Shown: positions 1-5,896 of the stretch, piece after piece | How positions within the stretch are numbered: position 1 is the stretch's first letter | How the letters are laid out: each line of letters starts with the position of its first letter | Origin: Clostridia bacterium | Lineage (GTDB): Bacteria; Bacillota; Clostridia; Peptostreptococcales; Anaerovoracaceae | Assembly (NCBI GenBank): GCA_024403215.1 | Contig: JAKSSJ010000050.1 | Span: 1-8,232, forward strand | DNA length: 8,232 nt | Reading direction: 5' to 3' | Position numbers and translations under genes: made by a program | Notes under the pieces: model-generated | Told to the model about the DNA's origin: nothing | The model's input: only the letters and a program-made list of their open reading frames with translations | Databases searched by the model: none

Positions 1-210
1 GATTTAATCGGTATCAAAGTCTATGATGAAAATGATAATTTCATTGGAGTTGTTGATGATATCGACGAGACAAGTCCTCAGGATAAGTTTGTTATCAAGA
101 CTGATTCTAAAACATTTATGCTCCCATCGGTTAAGGAATTTATCTTAAGTTTAGATGTTGAAAACAAAAAGATGACAGTGCATCTTATTGATGGAATTCT
201 TGATTTATGA
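1..210 (+). CDS. rimM: Ribosome maturation factor RimM, C-terminal part (5' end outside window)
   Basis: The first 69 codons in frame 1 run open from the window edge to a TGA at 208-210. They encode the PRC-barrel half of RimM. Visible signatures are DLIGIKVYDE at the start, followed by a valine-rich strand (GVVDDI). Near the end come LPSVKEFILSLDVENKKM and the typical terminus LIDGILDL, matching the family pattern LIPAIK..v..vD...+.m.V.l.eGLLDL. RimM binds protein S19 and helps mature the 3' domain of the 30S subunit in the cytoplasm. The N-terminal RimM barrel is not in the window. The stop overlaps the trmD start in an ATGA junction, the usual rimM-trmD coupling. Identification rests on the C-terminal motif plus the neighbour and is firm. 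Confidence 0.93.
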   Translation, partial: DLIGIKVYDENDNFIGVVDDIDETSPQDKFVIKTDSKTFMLPSVKEFILSLDVENKKMTVHLIDGILDL

Positions 211-950
211 AGATTACTATCCTTACACAATTTCCAGAGATGTTTTCAGCAGTGCTTGGTGAAAGCATATTAGGTAGAGCAAAAGAAAAAGGGCTCGTAA
301 GTTTTGATGTGCTTAACATCAGGGACTATACAAAGGATAAACACAATAGAACAGATGATACACCCTTTGGTGGTGGCAATGGTATGATAATGACTCCTCA
401 GCCAGCCTTTGATGCTTTAAAGGCTGTGGGCGCAGAAGGCAAAAGAGTCCTTTACATGAGCCCAAGAGGAAGAATGCTTGATAAAGCTCTTGCAGAAGAG
501 TTATCAAAAGAAGAAGGCCTTGTCATTATGTGTGGTCATTACGAAGGAATAGACCAAAGGATTATCGATGCATGGAATATGCAAGAGGTATCAATCGGAG
601 ATTATATACTAACAGGAGGCGAGCTCCCTTGTATGGTTTTGGTTGATACGGTTGTTAGATTAATTCCTGGCTGCCTTAGCAGCAAGGAATCAAGTCTAGA
701 AGAATCAGTGTATAGCGGACTTTTAGAGTACGATCAATACACTAAGCCAAGAGAATACGAAGGCCTTGTGGTTCCAGATGTTTTGTTTAACGGGGACCAT
801 GAAAAGATTCATCTTTGGCAATTTGAAAATCAGCTCAGGCTGACAAAAGAAAAAAGGCCAGATCTTTTCAAAGCATATTTAGAAACGGAAAAAGACCTTT
901 CTAAGCAAGAAAAGAAAATACTGCAAAAGGTTTTGGAAGAGAACAACTGA
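207..950 (+). CDS. trmD: tRNA (guanine37-N1)-methyltransferase TrmD
   Basis: This 247-residue protein (family about 230-260) methylates G37 next to the anticodon using S-adenosylmethionine, which prevents +1 frameshifting. The start MKITILTQFPEMF is canonical. GGGNGM lies at 56-60. The SPOUT trefoil-knot loops that bind SAM are SPRGR (85-89), CGHYEGIDQR (109-118) and SIGDYILTGGELP (129-141). Arg151 in VVRLIPG corresponds to the conserved Arg154 of the E. coli enzyme. The general-base Asp169 of the E. coli/H. influenzae enzymes, in a DSF motif, aligns here with Glu166 (LEES), and the downstream PHYTRP-like motif reads DQYTKP. The C-terminal helical domain (about 185-247) is present. The start overlaps the rimM stop (ATGA), with only a weak GGA upstream, so translation is probably coupled. 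The family is certain; the active-site variant is treated as a finding. Confidence 0.97.
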   Translation: MKITILTQFPEMFSAVLGESILGRAKEKGLVSFDVLNIRDYTKDKHNRTDDTPFGGGNGMIMTPQPAFDALKAVGAEGKRVLYMSPRGRMLDKALAEELSKEEGLVIMCGHYEGIDQRIIDAWNMQEVSIGDYILTGGELPCMVLVDTVVRLIPGCLSSKESSLEESVYSGLLEYDQYTKPREYEGLVVPDVLFNGDHEKIHLWQFENQLRLTKEKRPDLFKAYLETEKDLSKQEKKILQKVLEENN

Positions 951-1855
951 TGTCAAAAAGGAAACGCATAGGATTAATAATTTTAATAGTGTTCCTTGTA
1001 ATAGTTGCAGGACTTTACGTATATCTATACCTAATTCCTAGCATCTCAGGTTCTCTTACACAAACATATATAGTTGAGTATGGAGAAGTAACTACAACAG
1101 ATGACACTGACTGCATAGTCGTAAGAGATGAACAAGTCTTTTACGCTGAAAAGACAGGCTCTGTTACTTATTACTCCGAGGAAACAGAAAAGACAAGAAA
1201 AGGTTTTGTTGTTGCAGATATTTATGCGGGTAATAAGTATAGCATGGCTTGTCCAAACACAGGTTACGTATCATATTACCTTGATGGCTACGAAAACTAT
1301 TTTACGCCGGATAACATCGGAACCTTAGAAATTGATGAATATGTAAATGCCGAGCTTGACGAACCATACAATTCAGTAAGAACTGATGTCTCTGCTGGCG
1401 AGGCAATATATAAACTCATCACAAGTAATACATGGTATTTACTATTAGTAGTGCCAGAAGATAGACTTCCTGAATATACAATAGGATCCTCTGTTACCAT
1501 TGATGTAGCAGAAAATAAGAGCATCAAAGCATCTGTGGATAGATTCCTAGGCGATGGTGCTACAAGAATAGTTGTATGTTCTACAAAAGATTACTACGAG
1601 GACTTTGCCAAGATTAGAAAAGCAAACGTTCATGTAATCACAAGAAAGCAGGAAGGTTATTTTGTTCCAGCAACAGCAATAGAACAAAAGGATGACATTC
1701 AAGGCGTTTATGTACTTGGAGTAGACGGAGAATACGTCTTCAAAAAGGTTGACGTTTTGGATGCATCAGGAGATTTAGTACTAATATCAAGTGAAGGAAA
1801 TGTTCGTCTGTATGACGAGATCTTAAGGAACGCTTCGGATGATAAATCAAACTAA
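950..1855 (+). CDS. Membrane-anchored HlyD/membrane-fusion-like protein, function unknown
   Basis: This 301-residue protein has a basic N-terminus (MSKRKR), one strong transmembrane helix at about 7-29 and then a large domain predicted to lie outside the membrane. It resembles periplasmic-adaptor (HlyD-type) proteins. A half-lipoyl-like segment ends in GYVSYYLDGYE (105-115). Barrel-like strands contain WYLLLVVPEDRL (162-173), then YFVPATAIE (237-245) and GVYVLGVDGEYVFKKVDV (252-269), which matches the GVYV...G...f..V pattern of membrane-fusion barrels. There is no long coiled-coil hairpin and no neighbouring ABC or RND pump, so an efflux role is unsupported. It starts one base into the trmD stop (TGATG), behind a GGAAGAG ribosome site at 935-941, and its 3' end overlaps yggS by 17 bases. 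From memory, the same gene sits before yggS-sepF in many Lachnospiraceae, which suggests but does not prove an envelope or division role. Confidence 0.8.
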   Translation: MSKRKRIGLIILIVFLVIVAGLYVYLYLIPSISGSLTQTYIVEYGEVTTTDDTDCIVVRDEQVFYAEKTGSVTYYSEETEKTRKGFVVADIYAGNKYSMACPNTGYVSYYLDGYENYFTPDNIGTLEIDEYVNAELDEPYNSVRTDVSAGEAIYKLITSNTWYLLLVVPEDRLPEYTIGSSVTIDVAENKSIKASVDRFLGDGATRIVVCSTKDYYEDFAKIRKANVHVITRKQEGYFVPATAIEQKDDIQGVYVLGVDGEYVFKKVDVLDASGDLVLISSEGNVRLYDEILRNASDDKSN

Positions 1856-2510
1856 TCTACAAGAAATATATGCAAATATAGAAAAGGCTGCAATAAAGTC
1901 TGGCAGAAAGGCCGAAGACATTAAGCTTATAGCTGTATCTAAAATGCATAGCATTGAGGAGATTAATGAAGGGATTTCTCTAGGATTAACAGATCTTGGC
2001 GAGAACAAGGTCCAGGAGCTTTGCTCAAAATATGGACAAACAATTAAGGAAGTAAATTGGCACTTAATTGGCCACCTTCAGACTAATAAAGTAAAGCAGA
2101 TTGTTGATAAGGTTTGCCTTATACATTCTGTGGATAGTCTTCACCTTGCAGAAGAAATTGATAAAAGATGCAAAAAGATATCAAAGACTATGGATATTTT
2201 AATCCAGGTTAATGCTGCAGGTGAGGAGAGCAAATTTGGAGTTTCCTTGAAAGAGGTTCTGCCTCTTACAGAAGAAATAAAAAAGAATTGCGAAAATCTT
2301 AGGATTAGAGGTCTTATGCATATAGCACCAGCCGCAGAAAATCCTGAAGACGTACGCAAATACTTTACTGATGTAAAGAAAATTTACGACCAAATGGAGA
2401 ATGTGGACATACTCTCTATGGGTATGAGTCACGATTATGAAATAGCTATTGAAGAAGGTGCGAATATGGTTCGCATTGGAACTTTAATATTTGGAGAAAG
2501 GAACTATTAA
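1839..2510 (+). CDS. yggS: YggS/PLPBP-family pyridoxal 5'-phosphate homeostasis protein
   Basis: This 223-residue, single-domain TIM-barrel protein has the fold of alanine racemase's N-terminal domain but no known catalytic activity. It carries PLP and helps keep vitamin B6 and amino/keto-acid pools balanced in the cytoplasm. The PLP lysine is Lys35 in LIAVSK. Other family marks are ENKVQE, WHLIGHLQTNKVK, IHSVDS, IQVNAAGEESKFG and LRIRGLMHIAP. The phosphate-binding end reads LSMGMSHDYEIAIEEGANM followed by VRIGTLIFGERNY. Length matches the family. The ATG at 1839 lies inside the upstream gene (17-base overlap) and is supported by AAGGA at 1825-1829, 9 bases ahead. Its position directly before sepF matches ylmE-ylmF of Bacillus subtilis. 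Confidence 0.96.
   Translation: MINQTNLQEIYANIEKAAIKSGRKAEDIKLIAVSKMHSIEEINEGISLGLTDLGENKVQELCSKYGQTIKEVNWHLIGHLQTNKVKQIVDKVCLIHSVDSLHLAEEIDKRCKKISKTMDILIQVNAAGEESKFGVSLKEVLPLTEEIKKNCENLRIRGLMHIAPAAENPEDVRKYFTDVKKIYDQMENVDILSMGMSHDYEIAIEEGANMVRIGTLIFGERNY
2493..2502 (+). promoter_or_regulatory. Ribosome binding site that sets the sepF start
   Basis: GGAGAAAGGA lies inside the last codons of yggS, with AGGA ending 9 bases before the ATG at 2512. An in-frame TTG at 2491 would lie upstream of or within this site, so it cannot use it. The ATG also gives the standard SepF N-terminus (MGVFDKF). Confidence 0.75.
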
Positions 2511-2511
2511 A

Positions 2512-3033
2512 ATGGGCGTATTTGACAAATTTAAAGACTTAGTTGGAATCGAAGATATTGATGACGACGAAGACGAAGAGGAAGAAGTTGTAGAACAAAA
2601 GCCGGTTGAAAGACCTATGCCAAGACCTTCATTTGAGCCTGCTAGAGCAAGCCAACCAGCACCAGCTGCAGCTGCTCCAGTTCAGCCACGTGAGGCTAGA
2701 CCTGATCTTAGCAAAACATTTGGCAGAGCAACAACAGCATCTGATATCATGAAGATGATTGTTGTAGAGCCACAGGGCTTTGATGAATGTCCAAGACTAG
2801 TGGATAGTCTTAAGGCTAAAAAGCCAGTAGTAATCAATCTTGAAAATCTTGAAACAGATGTTGCAAGAAAGATTTTTGATTTCCTCTCTGGTGCAACTTA
2901 TGCATTGAATGGAAACGTACAAAAGATTGCAAACAACATCTTTGTATTTGCTCCATCTAATGTAGATGTTACAAGCAATCCAAACAAGATGAACCACACA
3001 GCAGAGGAAAAGATTAAGAGTCCTTGGAACTAA
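2512..3033 (+). CDS. sepF: Cell division protein SepF (FtsZ membrane anchor)
   Basis: This 173-residue SepF polymerises into rings or arcs that bundle FtsZ and tether it to the inner membrane face at the division site. The N-terminal MGVFDKFKDLVG is the amphipathic membrane-binding helix. It is followed by a highly acidic stretch (DIDDDEDEEEE, about 16-25) and a Pro/Ala-rich disordered linker (about 30-75). The globular SepF domain occupies about 78-155. It contains IVVEPQGFDE (83-92), VVINLENLE (106-114) and FDFLSGATYALNG (122-134). Gly127 matches the conserved Gly109 needed for SepF assembly in B. subtilis. NIFVFAPSNVDV (142-153) is the usual last strand, and a non-conserved tail ends in PWN. 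The start is 1 base after the yggS stop. In B. subtilis ylmG and ylmH follow; here divIVA follows directly. Confidence 0.97.
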   Translation: MGVFDKFKDLVGIEDIDDDEDEEEEVVEQKPVERPMPRPSFEPARASQPAPAAAAPVQPREARPDLSKTFGRATTASDIMKMIVVEPQGFDECPRLVDSLKAKKPVVINLENLETDVARKIFDFLSGATYALNGNVQKIANNIFVFAPSNVDVTSNPNKMNHTAEEKIKSPWN

Positions 3034-3034
3034 T

Positions 3035-3040
3035 AGGAGG
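3035..3040 (+). promoter_or_regulatory. Consensus ribosome binding site of divIVA
   Basis: A full AGGAGG begins one base after the sepF stop and ends 5 bases before the divIVA ATG. It is one of the two perfect Shine-Dalgarno sites I see at gene starts in the window (the other precedes rpoZ), so divIVA is probably translated strongly and independently of sepF. Confidence 0.85.
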
Positions 3041-3045
3041 AAGCT

Positions 3046-3645
3046 ATGATTACACCTCAGGATATACAAACTAAAGAATTTGCACATGGCGTAAGAGGCT
3101 ATAAAGAAGATGAAGTAGATATTTTCCTTGATGAGCTTACACTTGATTACGAGAAGCTAATTAAAGAAAATGAAAGCCTTAAGCAAAGTGTTGCTGAAAT
3201 GTCACAAAAGCTTGAAGAGTACAAAAATCAAGAAGGCACAGTTGTAAAGACACTTGAAGCTGCAAAAGGCCTTATGAGCGACATTTCCGCAAGTGCAGAA
3301 AAAAGAGCTGAAATTCTTATCAAGAACGCAGAGATTGATGCTGCTGCAATGATAAGAGAGGCAAAGGACAAGCTTGTAGCACTTCAAAATGAAGAAAAGC
3401 TTATTACTTCAAGAATCAATAACTACAAGACAAAGTTTAAAGCACTTCTTGAATCTGAGCTTAAGCAGTTCCAGGAGATTGTTCCAAAGAAGGAAGCTGC
3501 AGCAGATCCTGTTGCTGTTGAACAGTTTAATGATATTGTAAACTCTGTTCCTGATGCATCAAATAAAGAATTCTTTGAATCAGAAGAGTTTAAAGAAACA
3601 AATGATAAGGATGAGACAATAGTTGTATCAAGAAAGGACGACTAA
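3046..3645 (+). CDS. divIVA: DivIVA-domain protein (cell pole/septum marker)
   Basis: This 199-residue protein belongs to the DivIVA/GpsB family of coiled-coil scaffolds, which bind curved membrane at septa and poles and recruit division or cell-wall partners. The N-terminal lipid-binding domain is clear: ITPQDIQTKEFAHGVRGYKEDEVDIFLDEL (2-31, given as the region). RGYKEDEVDIFLDEL matches the family RGYdxdEVdeFLd. In B. subtilis an exposed Phe17-Arg18 pair inserts into the membrane; the aligned pair here is Val16-Arg17. Heptad-rich coiled coil fills about 33-65 and again about 83-145. The C-terminus (about 150-199) is acidic and probably disordered, ending in VVSRKDD. It sits 12 bases after sepF, and its TAA overlaps the lspA ATG by one base. 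Cell-pole and septal roles differ between species, so the exact partners cannot be read from sequence. Confidence 0.95.
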   Translation: MITPQDIQTKEFAHGVRGYKEDEVDIFLDELTLDYEKLIKENESLKQSVAEMSQKLEEYKNQEGTVVKTLEAAKGLMSDISASAEKRAEILIKNAEIDAAAMIREAKDKLVALQNEEKLITSRINNYKTKFKALLESELKQFQEIVPKKEAAADPVAVEQFNDIVNSVPDASNKEFFESEEFKETNDKDETIVVSRKDD

Positions 3646-4106
3646 TGAAAAAAGCATTAGTGTATTTTCTTATTGCAATAATCTGTCTTGTTCCAGCTGC
3701 GCTTTTAAGACATACAGCTCTTCTAAATTTACTTGAAGAGGATATTAGCGTAATTCCGTCGGTGCTTGAGTTTACACTTGTTAAAAACTCTGGTGCTGCC
3801 TTTGGAATACTTGCTGGAAACACTAAGTTGCTTGCCATCTTTACTATTATCATAATACTCGCAATAGCTGTTTATGTGGTTGTATGTAGAGATAAGATTA
3901 GATGGCTAGAGCTTGTTTCGCTTGCATTAATTTGCGGTGGCGGAATTTTTAATCTTTACGAAAGATTAGCCTACGGTTACGTTATAGACTATATAAATAT
4001 TCAAATACTGCCCGTCTTTAATTTTGCTGATATGTGCGTAACCAGTGGCTGTATACTTTTGATAATAGCGGTACTTTTCGAACCTAAAAAACAAACTAAT
4101 GAATAA
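3645..4106 (+). CDS. lspA: Signal peptidase II (LspA) family protein, divergent active site
   Basis: This 153-residue protein with four predicted membrane helices (about 4-22, 61-81, 87-103 and 130-145) belongs to the aspartic protease family that cuts signal peptides from prolipoproteins after lipidation. Family marks are LVKNSGAAFGILAG (45-58), GYVIDY (111-116) and FNFAD (125-129), with Asn126 and the second catalytic Asp at 129. Two expected features are missing. The first catalytic Asp of the NxxDR motif (Asp102 in B. subtilis) is Glu106, in N103-L-Y-E-R107. The DQxxK motif of the first helix, including the conserved Asp14, is absent; that stretch reads CLVPAALLRH. Length and topology are normal and the frame is intact, so this is not a broken gene. 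AGGA at 3635-3638 precedes the ATG by 6 bases. Family assignment is solid; conventional activity is uncertain. Confidence 0.88.
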   Translation: MKKALVYFLIAIICLVPAALLRHTALLNLLEEDISVIPSVLEFTLVKNSGAAFGILAGNTKLLAIFTIIIILAIAVYVVVCRDKIRWLELVSLALICGGGIFNLYERLAYGYVIDYINIQILPVFNFADMCVTSGCILLIIAVLFEPKKQTNE

Positions 4107-5019
4107 CGATAACATCTTTGAATTTCAAATTGATGAGGAGCACGCAGGCGATAGAATCGACAGCGTGCTTTCTTTACTTCTTTCGGAGTATTCAAGAAGT
4201 TATATCGTAAAATTAATAGAATCTGGCAATGTCTTTCTTAATGAAGAAAGAATAGATTCAAAGAAACTTAAGTTAAAAGATAACGATAATATAAGGATAG
4301 TTGTCCCAGAGCCTGTATCGTGCGAGGCCCTGCCAGAGGAAATGGAGCTTGATATTGTTTACGAGGACGACGATGTAGTGGTTGTTAATAAGCCAAAAGG
4401 ACTAGTTGTTCATCCGGGAGCAGGAAATCCAAATGGCACTTTGGTTAATGGCCTTTTATATCACTGCAAAGCACTATCAACAATCAATGGCGTAGAAAGG
4501 CCTGGTATTGTCCATAGAATTGATAAGGACACAAGTGGACTTTTGCTTGTGGCAAAGAATGATAATACTCATCAAAAGCTTTCTGTGCAATTCGAAGAGC
4601 ATAGCATAAATAGAATTTATACAGGTGTTTGCTATTACAATCTCAAAGAAGATTTCACAGTAGATGCACCTCTTGGAAGAGATCCAAAAAATAGATTAAA
4701 AATGGCTGTAATCCCAGATGGAAGAAGAGCCGTTACACATATTAAAACAATTGAGCAGCTAAATGGCTATACGCTGTTTAATGCAAAGCTGGAAACGGGT
4801 CGTACTCATCAGATAAGAGTGCATATGGCATATAAGCACCATCCACTTCTTGGCGATATGGTTTATGGTCCCGCAAAACAAAAGTTTAAGGTAGAAGGAC
4901 AAATGCTTCACGCAGGAACCTTGGGCTTTGTTCACCCAAGCACTGCAGAATACTTAGAGTTTACAGTAGAACCACCAAAAGAATTTACACAGGTTATAGA
5001 AAGGCTTAGAAATGATTAG
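4099..5019 (+). CDS. rluD: RluA/RluD-family 23S rRNA pseudouridine synthase
   Basis: This 306-residue enzyme isomerises uridine to pseudouridine in RNA. An N-terminal S4 RNA-binding domain (about 16-70) contains AGDRIDSVL, SRSYIVKLIESGNVFLN and a DNDNIRIVVP end. A linker leads to the catalytic domain, beginning LDIVYEDDDVVVVNKPKG (84-101). The catalytic motif is HRIDKDTSGLLLVAK (139-153), with the nucleophilic Asp at 142. The late motifs are LETGRTHQIRVHMA (231-244) and HPLLGDMVYG (248-257), both typical. Length and domain order match RluD-type enzymes (YlyB in B. subtilis), which usually target 23S rRNA, but the exact uridines cannot be read from sequence. The ATG lies 8 bases inside lspA. 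I see no Shine-Dalgarno sequence in front of it, which suggests coupling to lspA translation. lspA-rluD adjacency is common in Firmicutes. Confidence 0.94.
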   Translation: MNNDNIFEFQIDEEHAGDRIDSVLSLLLSEYSRSYIVKLIESGNVFLNEERIDSKKLKLKDNDNIRIVVPEPVSCEALPEEMELDIVYEDDDVVVVNKPKGLVVHPGAGNPNGTLVNGLLYHCKALSTINGVERPGIVHRIDKDTSGLLLVAKNDNTHQKLSVQFEEHSINRIYTGVCYYNLKEDFTVDAPLGRDPKNRLKMAVIPDGRRAVTHIKTIEQLNGYTLFNAKLETGRTHQIRVHMAYKHHPLLGDMVYGPAKQKFKVEGQMLHAGTLGFVHPSTAEYLEFTVEPPKEFTQVIERLRND

Positions 5020-5896
5020 ATCAATGACCGGATTTGGACGCGGCGTTTATCAGGATGAAAAGCGTAACATAGTTTGCGAGATTAAATCCGTAAATCACAG
5101 ATATTGTGAAATCACAGTTAAAATGCCAAGACGATATCAATTTGCAGAAGAAAAGATTAAGTCTTTAGTAAAAGAGATAGCTGTAAGAGGAAAGATTGAT
5201 GTATCAATTATGGTTGATGATCTAAGCTTCGATAAAGAAGACATCAGACTTAATATTGATGCAGCAAAAGCTTATTACAATAGCCTTATAGAGCTTAAAT
5301 CCAATTTCCCAGATCTTAATGGTGATGTGGATCTTAGAATGCTTGCTTTAATGCCAGACGTTCTTAAAAATGTTCCAACAGAAGAAGACGAAGAGGAAAT
5401 TTTAAGAGTTCTTAAGATTGCAGTAACAGAAGCTTTAAATAAACATTCAGAGATGAGAGCTATTGAAGGAGAAAAGCTTGTAGCTGACATTCTCAAAAAG
5501 AATGATGGTATACTTTCTGCAGTTTTAGAAATTGAAAAATATGCTCCAGAGGTTTCCAAGCAGTATGCGCTCAAGATGAAGGAAAGAATTAACGAGCTTT
5601 TATCTGGCGAGGCTACAATTCCAGAAGACAGAGTTATGCTTGAAGCTGCAGTCTTTGCCGACAAGAGCGATATTACAGAAGAAATCGTAAGACTCAAAAG
5701 CCACTGCGCTCAGCTTAAATCAATTTGTGCATCTGGCGAGATTATTGGTAAGAAGTTAGACTTCTTAGTTCAGGAAATGAACAGAGAGTCTAATACCATT
5801 GGAAGTAAGGCAAACGATATAAATATTACAGATAAAGTACTGTTCCTTAAATCGGAAATAGAGAAAATTAGAGAACAGGTTCAGAATATTGAATAA
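5012..5896 (+). CDS. yicC: YicC/YloC-family endoribonuclease
   Basis: This 294-residue protein matches the YicC family in length (about 290) and in both conserved ends. Members are manganese-type endoribonucleases reported to act on small RNAs and mRNA. The start MIRSMTGFGRG is diagnostic, followed by EIKSVNHRYCEI (23-34). The C-terminal half carries IEGEKL (151-156), the ADKSDITEEIVRLKSH block (216-231), GKKLDFLVQEMNRE (246-259) and SNTIGSKANDI (260-270). It starts 8 bases before the pseudouridine synthase stop, with AAAGG at 5000-5004 placed 7 bases upstream. Its stop overlaps the rqcH start (TAATG). In B. subtilis the homologue is followed by remA, gmk and rpoZ; here rqcH occupies the remA position. 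Confidence 0.95.
   Translation: MIRSMTGFGRGVYQDEKRNIVCEIKSVNHRYCEITVKMPRRYQFAEEKIKSLVKEIAVRGKIDVSIMVDDLSFDKEDIRLNIDAAKAYYNSLIELKSNFPDLNGDVDLRMLALMPDVLKNVPTEEDEEEILRVLKIAVTEALNKHSEMRAIEGEKLVADILKKNDGILSAVLEIEKYAPEVSKQYALKMKERINELLSGEATIPEDRVMLEAAVFADKSDITEEIVRLKSHCAQLKSICASGEIIGKKLDFLVQEMNRESNTIGSKANDINITDKVLFLKSEIEKIREQVQNIE

Noticed and set aside
950..1855. Calling the HlyD-like gene a drug-efflux adaptor
   Set aside because: No coiled-coil hairpin and no transporter gene nearby; only barrel and half-lipoyl motifs are visible.
2491..2511. In-frame TTG start that would add seven residues to SepF
   Set aside because: The ribosome site GGAGAAAGGA lies inside this extension, and the ATG at 2512 gives the standard SepF N-terminus MGVFDKF.
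3590..3853. 87-codon minus-strand frame across the divIVA-lspA junction
   Set aside because: It is antisense to two conserved genes and I see no motif in it.
5275..5697. 140-codon open frame on the minus strand inside yicC
   Set aside because: It is Ser/Leu-rich low-complexity translation, the mirror of yicC codons, with no recognisable family and full overlap with a conserved gene.
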